From contig CAJNDS010000668.1 of NCBI GenBank assembly GCA_905221605.1, forward strand, positions 1,695,814 through 1,759,813: 64,000 nucleotides of DNA. Reading direction: 5' to 3'. The position numbers were made by a program, and so were the translations under genes. Within the stretch, counting starts at the first letter, position 1, and every line of letters starts with the position of its first letter. This DNA is from Symbiodinium natans (Eukaryota; Sar; Dinophyceae; Suessiales; Symbiodiniaceae). Shown here piece after piece: positions 1-9,792 of this stretch. The notes beneath the pieces are model-generated. The model was not told the origin of the DNA and did no database searches. It saw nothing but the letters and a program-made list of their open reading frames with translations.

Positions 1-345
1 TTGAGGACACGAGCGTGCGCAGGAGAAAAGGAGCGAGAAAAACCACCAGCGTTAATATTTCGCTGCTGCTGCATGTGGGTCTGCTGCAGCAAGACTGGCT
101 CAACATCCACGACGTCGCTGTCATGCGACATCGCTGTCACGTCAAGCACGGCAGGCATATGCTCAGGCAATGACAACGATGCACAACGAGGCACCATTTG
201 CAACCCCCGCCGGCAACGGCATGTTGCCATCAACACTAGTCATTCCACCGTGTTCAGAAATCAGTAGTTGCAGTTGACGCAGAAGATTTTTTTCCCGAAA
301 GCATCGCGAAGGATTCTTCCGTGCGGAGCCCTCTGACTCAGCAAC
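1..345. other. Unassigned left edge
   Basis: I see no recognisable gene or repeat here. The open frames that cross this stretch on the minus strand are extensions of frames produced by the 14-bp repeat to the right and have no independent coding signature. Confidence 0.4.
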
Positions 346-690
346 GTAGAGTGGAGTGCATAGAGTGAAGTGCATAGACTGAAGTGCGTACAGTGAAGTG
401 CATAGAGTGAAGTACATAGACTGAAGTGCATACAGTGAAGTGCATAGAGTGAAGTGCATAGAGTGAAGTGCATAGAGTGAAGCGCAGAGAGTGAAGTGCA
501 TAGAGTGAAGTGCATGGAGTGAAGTGCGTAGAGTGAAGTGCATAGAGCGAAGTGCATAGAGTGAAGTGCATAAAGTCAAATGCATAGAATGAAGTGCATA
601 GAGTGACGTGCATAGAGTGAAGCACATAGAGTGAAGTGCATAGAGTGAAGTGCCAAAAATGAAGTGCAGAGAGTGAAGTGCGTACGCCGG
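346..690. repeat. 14-bp minisatellite
   Basis: Imperfect tandem copies of a 14-bp unit, GTGAAGTGCATAGA, run through the whole interval (about 24 copies). Most differences are single substitutions at the CATAGA part. Because 14 is not a multiple of three, all frames cycle through the unit, which creates long apparent minus-strand ORFs rich in repeated Leu-Cys-Thr-Ser-type residues. These are not treated as genes. Confidence 0.93.
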
Positions 691-787
691 GGACGCCCGG
701 AGCTTCGTCGTGGCTGGAAAGTCGACTTTTGTAGCACAGATGTAGTACGCCGGGGACACCCGGAGCTTCCGTGGCTGGAAAGTCGAC
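682..787. repeat. Direct duplication of a ~44-bp segment
   Basis: Two near-identical copies (682-726 and 745-787) begin GTACGCCGGGGAC and end with TGGCTGGAAAGTCGAC. They bridge the 14-bp array on the left and the ~42-bp array on the right. The second copy lacks two or three bases in the middle. Confidence 0.85.
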
Positions 788-1225
788 GAAACCCTCGCAA
801 ATATCGTGGGACTCGATTTCCGGGATGTCGAAACCATCGCTAATATCGTGGGACTCGAATTCATCGAAAACTCGCAAATAGCATGGAAGCGGAATTCTGC
901 GTGCACGAAAACCTCGCAAATATCGTGGGACTCGAATTTCGGGATGTCGAAACCCTCGCAAATATCGTCGCGATTCGGACGGGGGCAGCGTGCGGAGCAC
1001 ATGGTTCGCGCGGGGGACGCGCACATGGAGAGCAAGAGCCAACTGCACTGCAAGTCCGGAAGCGAGGGCTCGAGCCTCGAAAACCTCGCAAATATCGTGG
1101 GACTCGAATTCCAGGATGTCGAAACCATCGCAAATATCGTGGGACTCGATTTCCTCGAAAGCCTCGCAAATGTCGTGGGACTCGAATTCCGGGGCCTCGG
1201 AAACCTCGCAAATATCGTGCAGGTC
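788..1225. repeat. ~42-bp minisatellite
   Basis: Imperfect copies of a unit of about 42 bp containing CTCGCAAATATCGTGGGACT followed by a variable CGATTTCCGGGATGTCGAAA part. Copies start near 788, 830, 909, 951, 1080, 1122, 1164 and 1200. Unique DNA at about 975-1075 splits the array. Since 42 is divisible by three, the array stays open in several frames and yields spurious ORFs on both strands. Confidence 0.88.
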
Positions 1226-1739
1226 CAGAGACAGGAGTACGCCAGCCCCAAAACAAAAAAGAGAGACATGACTGCTTAGATTTCTGCCTGCAGCACGAAG
1301 GCGTATGTGCCGTTACACATCAAGCCGGATGCTCTACATGCGTGCATGCTGAGTTCTTGCTTCCTGAAATGGGCTTCAGAGCGACTGCCGATGATGCTCA
1401 TGGCTGACGGCTCTCGCGTTCGATGTTTTTGCCTTTTCTTTCCTAGCTTCGCGTGGATTGGACGTGCACAGCCGACTCCGGTGCATGCAAGTGAAGTTCA
1501 TACAGTATCATACAGTTCAAGTCCGTTTACTTCAGACGTATTGAATGCTCATGAAATGTCTAGAGTTGACCACAAGTGCATGGCATCCAACTCAACACAC
1601 TTGAATGCCATGCAGTTCAAGCGCATACACGTCCAGTATACAAGTGCAATATACAAGTCAGTATTTTATCCAACCATTTAATTGCATACACTTGTCCAAG
1701 TGCATAGAGTTCGAGTGCAACGAGTCAAGTGAGTGGAGT
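1226..1739. repeat. Unassigned stretch with decayed 14-bp-like repeats
   Basis: No gene is recognised. From about 1480 to 1739 the sequence is rich in degenerate AGTGCAT/AGTTCAT/AAGTGCATAGAGT pieces that resemble eroded members of the 14-bp family at 346-690, without a regular period. Confidence 0.5.
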
Positions 1740-1995
1740 CAACGCACGGCAAATCGATGCTTTCGGGCCATCCCTCTTTTTGTTGTTTTTTCAAAGTCCT
1801 CGTCGAGCCACCACCGCAGGCTCACGCGGAGCGTGGGGTTGGCGCTGGCAAGCGGCTGCGCGCCAACGGTTAGGAGGCGGCCCCATCCGCCCCGCACGTC
1901 CGCCAGGACTTCGTGCAGTTTGGGGCCCCACCCGCGACGCAAGCCTCACCAGCAGCCGGCAGCTCAAGCAGGGAGACCTCGTATGCACGCATCGC
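1740..1995 (-). pseudogene. Retroelement C-terminal fragment (minus copy)
   Basis: Read on the minus strand, this encodes MRAYEVSLLELP and then, after a frame change, LHEVLADVRGGWGRLL. The same protein segment occurs on the plus strand at about 4230-4360 (MRAYPASLLELP, then LHEVLAEVRGG), where it is the tail of a longer retroelement reading frame. This is therefore a second, inverted and frameshifted copy of that tail. The GC-rich base composition matches the other copy and not the flanking DNA. Function of the domain is unknown to me; assignment rests on the internal similarity. Confidence 0.6.
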
Positions 1996-2518
1996 AGTCA
2001 CACTGAGCATTCCGGAACACCGTTGCAACCAGCTTGCGCGCGCAGCCGCTCGTAGCGGTGCTGTGACGCTGGCGGTGCGGTGTTGCGCCAGGAGGCGTTT
2101 GCTTCGGTGCTGACACGCACTCCGACGTCGATCCCGATTACGACGAACCGGGCCGTTGCCCGTCTTGCGGCAGTGGTGCCCCTGTCCCGTTTGCGTCGGG
2201 CTACGTATTGCACAGCGGCTTCAGGGCGGGTGTCTGCGCCAGGCCGTGTGGAGCCGGACCGGGTGACTGTGGGCTGACGATCGCGGCATCGGTCGCGAGT
2301 TGGGCACCCCGTCTCGATGTGGCGTGAGTCGCCGACAGGGCCTTATTGCGTACAGCATTTGCGCTTATTCATTTCGTTCTTTTATCACGCGCATACAATG
2401 TATATCAAAAGCACAATGGAACATGACAAGGACTTTATGATGCACTTGCACTTGCACTTTTTGCCCGTTCGAGTCACGAAGACTACGGTCCTGTCAGGAC
2501 AAGGGACAACGGTGGGTG
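1996..2518. other. Unassigned
   Basis: The left half (to about 2300) is GC-rich like the neighbouring retroelement fragments, the right half is not. I see no conserved protein motif or repeat. Confidence 0.4.
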
Positions 2519-2929
2519 TTACGAGCTAATAAATGTGCGAGGCCGTGTCAAACTGTACAAAATCTTGTCTTGTTGGCGGCCATTTGGCAGATGAGCTACA
2601 TCAGACCACGAACTACATCCAGGGAACTGCGACATTATAAACTTGTTCAGCTCATCATCACATCGCTTGGGGGGGCGACCAGGCCGTCGTATCGGCACAC
2701 TATTGAAATTGTGCTGGGATGAGGGACTCCAGGTTGTAGCGCATAGTGGCCAAGCATTCTTCGCAGTCAGGTTCATTACGAACCTGTGCTGGTTAGCACG
2801 ATGAACACTGGACCACGAAGGCACAGGATGTTGCCTGAGAGCAGACGATACCCGGGCATTCATGCGTCGCATCGTCCCTTCCCAAGTTGCATCTGCGTCG
2901 CGACTGCATCCAGCAATGCTTCGAAACAT
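2519..2929 (-). pseudogene. Non-LTR retrotransposon RT tail, decayed
   Basis: The minus-strand open frame of 136 codons contains RRPGRPPKRCDDELNKF, followed by a Trp and an SDVAH segment. This matches the tail that follows the reverse-transcriptase domain in many LINE-type elements (R-x-GRP-x-x-RW-D-D, then W and A-x-D). The expected Trp after KR is Cys here, and the aligned region upstream is poorly conserved, so the fragment looks inactive. No RT catalytic core is present next to it. It lies opposite in orientation to the fragments at 3.2-4.8 kb, so it belongs to a separate insertion. Confidence 0.55.
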
Positions 2930-3245
2930 TTTTCGCTGGCATATATCAAGCTCAACATGGCGTTGCGGCTGATGTGGTCGTCAATTGTCAGCGAGGGATC
3001 GGCCTGCGTGGTGACCTGAAGAATGCGGGCCACGGCCTCGGCGCCGCAACGCGTGGAGAGCGCGGACTGGTGGGCGTCGGACGAGGTCAACGTCCGCCGA
3101 CCTCACAGCCAGCACGATGAGGCGTCGGGTAGCGCCGTTCCTGCGGGCGATAATAGTATATTGTAAGTACACGCCCGGTTAATAATAGTTTTTTGTGTCG
3201 TTCACTCCGTTACGTTCTCTATTATTCGAAGTCTATTATTAAGGG
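2930..3245. other. Unassigned spacer between retroelement fragments
   Basis: Short open frames exist on both strands, but I recognise no motif. Between 3160 and 3245 an AT-richer stretch holds TATTATTAAG and TTAATAATAG-like words just before the GC-rich retroelement frame begins. Confidence 0.35.
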
Positions 3246-4400
3246 GTGACGCGTGATGAGAAGCGAACGCTCCAGCGCTTCCCGGCTGATGCAGCACGGC
3301 TGCAAGCTTGCCTCCGTGAGCCGCATGCCGGGATGCCACCAGCCCTTGCCGCCGCATGCACAGCCGCAACACGAGTGCATGAGGCTGGCTTTCCGGCGCC
3401 CGATTGGAGCGCTGAGGCCGCGCCTGCAGCACCTCACCCTCCGGACGGCCACCTGCGCGGCTGGCAGCGAGCTGCCGTCGCCGCTAGCGACGAGCGCGCG
3501 CTCGAGACGCACCTTTCTCACCTCGCCCCTGCGTCCCGAGCGCTGCTGCTCTCGCAAGCTGGACCCCACTCAGGTCGTGCCTTCACAGTGCTCCCTACGT
3601 CTGCCGCTGTCGCCCTGCCCCCCGAACACCTCCGCGTGCTCCTTCTGCGACGGCTGCGTTTGGCGCCGCGCAACTGTCGTTGCCGAGGCCGCCTCGACCC
3701 GCTGGGCGACCACCGTGTGCGACGTCCGGTGTGTTGGCGTCCAAAGCCCGCCCACTTGAGCACGCGGTCGCCCCGCATCTGCCGGGAAAGCGGCGCGCGC
3801 GTTGCACGCAACGTCAGGCTCGCTGACATGAACATTGATGTTCCTGTCAGCGACGCATAGCGACGCGCGTTGCATTGAGGTCGTCGCGAACGGCCTGCCC
3901 CTTTGGCACGGGGCGCAGCTCGCGAGAGACGCAACCATCGTCCATTCGGTTACGCGGGCCGGCGAGCCGCAGCCGGGCGCCGCCGCACGCCCTGGCGCGG
4001 CAGTCCAGGCCGCCGCTCGTCGCAAGCGGCGCCAAACACCCCGAGCTTGCGAGCGCGCGACGGGCGCGTCTCGTCGTTGTCGGGGTCGAAGTTGGCGGGC
4101 GGTTCGGTGCTGAAGCCGCCTCCTTCCTCCGCCACCTCGCGCGGCACCGCGCTGCCAGCCTGCCGCCGCCGCTCCGCGCCGCTGCCAGTGCCGGCTGGGT
4201 CCAGCGCTGGTCCGGCTTCCTCGCGGTCGCCGCCATGCGCGCCTATCCGGCCTCCCTCCTGGAGCTGCCGCCTGGGGGTGACCTCTGCGATGCGGGAGAG
4301 GCGCCTGACCTGCACGAGGTCCTCGCTGAGGTCCGCGGTGGCCCCGCACTGGCGCAAGCCGCCCCCCGGCGCCTCGAGCCAGCCCGTAGTTGGTAGGCTT
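3246..4400 (+). pseudogene. Retroelement polyprotein C-terminal half, frameshifted
   Basis: A GC-rich reading frame runs in frame 3 from 3246 to about 3845, then in frame 1 to about 4030, then in frame 2 to about 4396, so at least two frameshifts separate it from a working gene. In order it shows LLLSQAGPHSGRAF (about 3535-3580), a Cys/His cluster C-x-C-GRLDPLGDH with a later Cys (about 3675-3735), ARVARNVRLADMN (about 3800-3840), EVVANGLPLWHGAQL (about 3875-3920), and MRAYPASLLELPPGGD with LHEVLAEVRGG (about 4230-4350). I believe this arrangement recurs in dinoflagellate retroelement-like proteins. The CCHC-type cluster followed by a possible nuclease-like segment would suit the C-terminus of a restriction-endonuclease-type LINE, but that is inference. 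An in-frame stop at 3858 and the later shifts mark it as dead. Confidence 0.6.
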
Positions 4401-4512
4401 CTTGCACTGGGACCGCGGCGACCGTTCGTAAAAAGGCGTGGGAGAAAAAAAGAAAAAGGAAACCAGAGCACGAATTATAATTCACTTCGTACGTCCTCCA
4501 AACCCCTTTTAC

Positions 4513-4785
4513 AAATGCACGCATCAGCGTGGGGAAAGTTCAATAAGCTGAGATTCATATTCGTGAACAAGCACCTGTCAATCAAAGGCAGATTGAAGCT
4601 TTTCAACGCCGTGGTCTGGTCACTCCTACGGCACTGTTCGGACTTTCTACATTGGCACTTTCGTCCGCTTGTTTTACGGACAGCCCGCCACCTACATTTG
4701 GACCGACGATCAACAACGAAGCCTGAAGGTCCTGCAAAAGAGGGAGTTTGTGAAGCAGGACCTATGCTTCGCAGCGAGCTGGACA
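4513..4785 (+). pseudogene. LINE-type reverse transcriptase C-terminal fragment
   Basis: Frame 3 reads SAWGKFNKLRFIFVNKHLSI then GRLKLFNAVVWSLL. This is the segment just after the catalytic RT core in non-LTR elements, where a helix with AW-x-x-F-x-x-LR is followed by K-x-RL-x-LF-x-x-V. The usual continuation (LLYG-x-E-x-W, then a helix ending in LQ-x-x-x-LR) resumes in another frame as DDQQRSLKVLQKREFVKQ near 4700-4765. No YxDD core is present, so this is a 5'-truncated and frameshifted relic, separate from the GC-rich fragment just upstream. Confidence 0.65.
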
Positions 4786-5562
4786 ATGTACTCAGCCGAG
4801 CTTAGGGGCGTGCCAAGAACACGGATGCTTTGCAGGTCGGAGGGGAGTGCCGGGTCTCCGACCCAAATGCGCTGGCCATCTGGCGCGGCGGGTAGACTGG
4901 GCTCATGGCCCGCACGCGCGTGTTGCCTGGGTTAAATTAAAGTGGACATGCGCCTGGGAAGCCAGGTGGTGAGCGAGCCCCCTGCAAGGGTTCGACGCCC
5001 TTGGCGGCGACTCTAAAGTCCTTGGGCCGCAGCATACTGTGAGCACCCGGTACCTCCCTTGGGACAGTTTGGCACTGCCGTCCACGGCATGCAGTTCCGC
5101 TTTGTCGAGACCGCTCTGGGCTCCTGTTAGGCTTGCCCGCCTCCCAGGACCCTGTGCGCGTCCGTGTTGCACTCTTTCCCTATGTGTGCGCTTCATGACC
5201 CCCGACTCCTTGTCCGACACTGCACACCCCCCGCTCCATGCCGGCAGACACCACCACCACGACCGGGGAGGGCGCCCCCTCCCCGCCAACTTGCCCTGCA
5301 ATTCACGTTTGCCCCGTGTGCTTGTGTGACGTCCGTGCTGATGGGCGGGGGCCAAAAACTCAATTCCGGTGGTCCGCCTCGCAGCCAATGTCTTTGAGTC
5401 CCTGCCGGTCGGGCTGCATGGCCTCCGACACCGCCACTGCGTTCCTTTTAGCTTGCGAACAAGAAAACGGCGTGCACGACAGGAGAGAGGAGTGCATCTG
5501 TATCTCTGACGAATTATCATGAAATCTGAATCTTCAGCAGCACAAGACTTAACTCTATCCAG
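4786..5562. other. Unassigned; probable 5' region of the sirtuin gene
   Basis: This interval should contain the promoter and first exon(s) of the sirtuin gene, because the first recognised sirtuin exon starts after an intron acceptor and lacks a start codon. I could not identify the start. One open frame at 5238-5520 contains CPVCLCDV, which hints at a zinc-binding pair but is too short to assign. Confidence 0.35.
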
Positions 5563-6845
5563 GCAGCTGGCCGCTATCAACATATTGTGGTTTGCACCGG
5601 CGCGGGAGTTAGCACAGCAGCGGGAATCCCGGATTTCCGGTCAGCTGGTGGATTTTTCGATGCGCTGCGCAACTCGCCAGCATTTTCAAGAGGTTTGGGC
5701 AGATTTCTTGTTTCCTTCCGGTTTTGTCTTGACATGTCTTGACTTGTATGAGCGCGATGCCGAGATGCAGCGGTGGGTTGGCGCTTCCCCAACCTGACTG
5801 ATCCAGAGTCGTTGCTGTCGAGAAGCTTTTGTCAAACGCATCCAGAAATATGGAAGCAAGACGTGTTTTGGCTCGGACAGTTACGCTAAGGCCCGGTTGA
5901 TTGGATGTTCAATGACAGCGATCATGTCAAGCGACATGCTGTTCTTGCTGTTTGCAATCCGTCCGGTTGAGGTTCTTCCGCTCATGACTCGGTGGTCAGT
6001 CAACTCGGTTATGCCAACCGCAACCCACAGATTTTGTTCCTGGCTCTTTCGCCGTGGCTGGCTGAAACGGATATACACTCAGGACGCGTGTTGCATGATG
6101 TCAGCGCCATGCAATAGCTGATCGTGTCGTGTTGGCACGCGCAACTGTGCAGCGCCAGAACGTGGATGGACTGCACACCCACTCATCGCTGGACATTACG
6201 CGTGATGTGGTTGTTGAGTGTCATGGTTCGCTTCGTGACTTGACCGAAAACAGCTTTGGTTTGCAAGATTTTTGCGAGAAGCTACGTCGTCAAGTGCCTT
6301 GAGAGAATCTTCAACATAATGCTTGGGGTTTTGAGTTTTGGAGTGCACGTGGAATGGGAACGACAATGCAAGTCCTGATTCGCAGCATAAGTCAGGTGAC
6401 CAGACCCTTGTGCTTTACGGCGATCCACTTCCACGGAGATTTCTTGCCTCTTGAGCTGTTCAAGTAGCAGAAAACCATGCAGCCCGCATCCCATGGCATA
6501 TGTATAAGCAAGGCGTGCTGCGACACAGACTTGGACCAGCACACCTCTGACGTCGATTTGATGCTTGTAATGGGGACCAGTCTGCAGGCACCATATAATA
6601 AGCAGGAGATGGGCAAACAAAAAGAACATGGAAGGAACGTGTCCCCGAATCAAGTACGTTGCTCACAATTGGGCCGGGCATTTTGGTTGAGACATTCTGG
6701 TTTCGAATTTGTGCAGGTGGCGCCATTCTGCGCAATTCCGAACATGGCGCCTAGAGGCTGCACGCGAGTTCTTGCAACTTGCACGCAGGACGGTGCCGTG
6801 TCATCGGGTTGGGAAACCCTCATTGACCGCCTAAAGTCTATGTGA
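5563..6845 (+). CDS. Sirtuin (SIR2-family NAD-dependent protein deacylase), split gene
   Basis: SIR2 enzymes remove acyl groups from lysines using NAD. Exons inferred by protein continuity: 5563-5692 (IVVCTGAGVSTAAGIPDFRS, the NAD-binding motif), 5817-~5864 (LLSRSFCQTHPEIW), ~6000-6082 (MPTATHRFCSWLFRRGWLKR, IYTQ), 6159-6293 (NVDGLHTH, then VVVECHGSLRD with the catalytic His), 6404-6445 (TLVLYGDPLPRRF), 6513-6587 (DVDLMLVMGTSLQ), and 6717-6845 (VAPFCAIPNMAPRG, stop TGA at 6843). Joining 6082 to 6159 rebuilds the family signature YTQNVDGLH and demands a GA donor. The introns at 6446 and 6588 appear to use GC donors; those at 5693 and 6294 use GT. The 5' end is missing. The usual four-cysteine zinc module between the catalytic His and the LYG motif is nearly absent: only about 21 residues with one Cys. 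Family assignment is secure; substrate and location are unknown. Confidence 0.88.
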
Positions 6846-7097
6846 GGTGAATGAGAATCTCATGGACTGCCGGACTAACTCGTGGAGCAAACGTTCTCGC
6901 CTTGCGACAGATTTGGGGGGTGCAGTGCTTGGTCAATCGACGATGTCCGGCGTATTTCGTCGTACAATGTCGTACGTGAACAATGTGGAGATCATTTCCT
7001 GCCGCACCGAGGGTGCGCGGGGCTGCCGACCGCTCAGATAGGGCGTCGCAAGGAAGTGCGATTGCGACCTTTGTGGTGGGACAGGCCAGTTATGGTG
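6846..7097. other. Sirtuin 3' flank, unassigned
   Basis: This follows directly after the sirtuin stop codon. I see no coding motif and no clear polyadenylation signal. Confidence 0.3.
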
Positions 7098-7250
7098 GAG
7101 AGAGAGTCCGAAAAGAGAAGAAGAAGAAGAAGAATAAGAAGAAGAAGAATAAGAAGAAGAAGAAGAAGAAGCAGAGGAGGAGGAGGAGGAGGAGGAGGAG
7201 GAGGAGGAGGAGGAGGAGGAGGAGGAGGAGGAGGAGGAGGAGGAGGAGCT
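7098..7250. repeat. Polypurine (GAA)n to (GAG)n triplet tract
   Basis: A purely purine tract on the + strand that begins with GAA/AATAAG-type triplets and turns into a nearly pure GAG run ending at about 7247. It reads as poly-Glu/Lys, poly-Gly or poly-Arg in the three frames, and as poly-Ser/Leu/Pro on the minus strand. No surrounding coding signal supports translation. Confidence 0.95.
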
Positions 7251-8975
7251 GTGTGTTTCCCCAAGACAAAAAGACGCGAGAGCTGGCACTGTAAGGGAAA
7301 AGAAGCGAGAGAGCTGGGCAAGAGCAGAGACAAATGAGAAGCAGGAAAGGCAGCAGAAGACAGAGAGAGAGAGAGTGAGAGAGAGCCTGAGCAAAACAAT
7401 TGAGTCTGAGCAAAGGGGTAGGGGAAGATTTTTTCACGAGGATTGCGGTTCGAATGACTTGCATTTGCCTCTACGAGTAGCCCAAAACCTTCGTGTACCT
7501 CATTGTACAAGCCTACACCCTCAAAGGGGTAAGGCAAACCGTGCACCAACCGTGGCAACTCTGTGAAAAGTTCGATCCGACAAATTCGGGGAGGGCATCT
7601 GCCAATGAGTCGCTGACCGGGTCTACTGTAAATTTGGGGGGGGGGGGGGGGATCCGATATCGACCCAACAGTACATCAGCGCACGTTTTTGCCTGGCAGC
7701 GCACAGCGGGAGGAGCCTGGGAGAAGTTATGGTCGTTGTTCTTAATGTTTGATTAGGGGGGTGGTCCCCTTTGGTTGAGGGAAACGAACAATTGCATCTC
7801 CTGTGATTTTTCGTCTCACGCCGGCGTGACCCATGACTCGTAAGTCTAGCCGCCTCATGAAACGTCGATTCCAGCACTATGCTTGGCCCATTCTTGGCCC
7901 GAATGAAACGCAGGTTCGGTCGACTTCCTCAAGTGTTTCCATGTGTTTCCCTGCAGTGGTTGGCCTTACCGCAAGAAGCATGGTCAACTTTTCATGTTGC
8001 GTCTAAGCAGGAGGGGAAGGGTCGCATGGCGGGCCCTGACCTGAGTTCACGGTTCAAGTCGGTGTGACACTGGGAAAACGAAATGGAGGAAAATTGTTCT
8101 CTTTCGCGCCCCTCGATTTCTCTCCTCTTCTTCTTCTTCTTCTTCCGGGCATGGAGGACAGGTGCGCCCTTCCAGTACTGGAATTGATGTTTCCGCGAGC
8201 CGGCTGGCTTTTCTTTGCCTTGTAGTACTAGTGTTCAGACAGTGAATGTTGTGAGCTAGTGAAAATTTCTTCTTGCTGCAACAACATCCTCCACCTTTCC
8301 GCTGCTACGTTGCCTCGGTGCTGGGTACTGACTTAGTCAATTCAGGTCTTGGGATTGAGCTCAGGTTTTGTTATAGTGCAAAGTGGGCCCCTCCCAGCCA
8401 CTTGCAAGCCATGCTTGAACACCGCCATATGCGAATGAAGCGAGGAAGTCGCAGAAACGCTGGTCACAGCTCATCGTGGAGTCACGGTGCGATGAGCATC
8501 TCGGCTGCGAGAATAACAGGAAGGACGTGTCCAGGTGAGATGGATGTTTCAGCGATTGGTGCGTGCAAAATGCCAAAGTGAATGAATGCTCCCACTGGCC
8601 CTTCTTGAATGGCGATTACGATGCTAAGCTGACAACTAGCAAATCCTGGTCCCCTTTCTGCCTTCAGCCAGCCCAGATCCGCGCACCCCCCCAGCAGGAT
8701 CATTTAGCCATGTTCGTGAATGAAATATTTCTCGTACATCAGCATCAGCCATGCACTCTCGAAATCTCTCGAAGCTACGCCGGCAGATGCTAGTTATCCG
8801 GATGAGCAAAGGCTTGACGCCTTTGCGGCAGTTCGAAACCTTCCTTATTACCCGGTTCTGAGACTTACCAGGTTTCCACATGCATGTTCCTCTCCGGAAA
8901 ATCTGAAGTCCGGCCGCTGCTTTTGCAAAATCACGTTTTCCTTTTTGCACTTGTTCAGGCATCAGTGTCTGTTTC
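7251..8975. other. Spacer between sirtuin and P5A ATPase genes
   Basis: No recognisable gene. It contains a GAGA tract (7363-7385), a 16-base G run (about 7635-7650), and a TTC run (about 8122-8144). Several frames of 60-100 codons exist, none with a motif or codon pattern I trust. Confidence 0.45.
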
Positions 8976-9145
8976 CTGTGTTGTGTATTGTTGTGTATTG
9001 TTGTGTATTGTTGTGTATTGTTGTGTATTGTTGTGTATTGTTGTGTATTGTTGTGTATTGTTGTGTATTGTTGTGTACTGTTGTGTATTGTTGTGTATTG
9101 TTGTGTATGTATTGTCGTGTATTGTCGTGTATTGTTGTGTATCGC
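8976..9145. repeat. 10-bp satellite TTGTGTATTG
   Basis: About sixteen tandem copies of a 10-bp unit, almost perfect from 8980 to 9075, then decaying with TTGTGTACTG, a 4-bp insertion (TGTATGTATTG) and TCGTGTATTG variants. On the minus strand it reads as alternating Thr/Gln/Tyr/Asn, which accounts for several apparent ORFs. Confidence 0.95.
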
Positions 9146-9792
9146 AATGTTGCGCAAGGTACTGCAATGTTGTGCTCATTGTCAAGTTCTGTATTCTGTT
9201 TGGCTCCGTGCCCAAAGGTTTGTCGACCGGTTCTTCACCCGCTTGGGGGGCGCTCCCGACATTTGAGACTCGTTCGTCTTGCGTGCTTCGCAGCAAGCTC
9301 AGTTGCAGCGGCGGTGCTAAGACCTAGTTTGTGGGTGGGTAATCAGAAAAGCTTTGCTTCAGAGGCTGCTTCAAGATGCTTCAAGCATGGGTGTTGAAAT
9401 CTCTCGAGAAGCGACGCATGCAAATAAGATCAAGAAGTGCGATGTACAGATGTGTACAGTGTACAGCGTTATGCGCAATATCGTTCGTGCTGCTTGTCTC
9501 AGCCACTCAAAGCCTGCCGATTGGATGTAAATAAAGCTGGTGCGGCGTCTGCGTGTTCAACGGTTCAGGTAATCCTGTCGAGCCTCTCGATGCTGTCTTT
9601 GGCCTGCTCACTTGTCGCTTTGAACTGCTTAAGGCATGAAAGACATGTGTAAAGGTAGCTGGCAGATGTGGACGAGCCAAGGCGTTCCAAGAATGAGCTT
9701 TTGGCAAATTTGGTACAGCCTAGCAGGCATAACAGTTCTTAATCGATGTTGCATGATTTATGCCGTTACGCATCTCTTGATGTTAGCAGCAC
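9146..9792. other. Probable 5' region of the P5A ATPase gene
   Basis: The N-terminus of the ATPase must lie here or just within the next interval. A frame at 9636-9890 has a hydrophobic stretch (IWYSLAGITVL and MIYAVTHLLMLAA), but I could not link it to the ATPase frame through a defined splice site. Confidence 0.35.

Noticed and set aside
346-1225. CRISPR-like array
   Set aside because: Units abut directly or vary without unique equal-length spacers; the genome is eukaryotic. The same holds for the other tandem arrays.
163-1269. Minus-strand ORF of 368 codons at the left edge
   Set aside because: It is generated by the 14-bp and 42-bp tandem repeats, which keep frames open; the product is a repeat translation with no domain.
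4945-5010. tRNA-like T-arm around GGGTTCGACGCCC
   Set aside because: No seven-base anticodon loop or D-arm can be formed upstream at the correct spacing.
5238-5522. RING-like CPVCLCDV frame before the sirtuin
   Set aside because: Only one Cys pair and no further ligands at proper spacing; it could be part of a sirtuin 5' exon but is not supportable.
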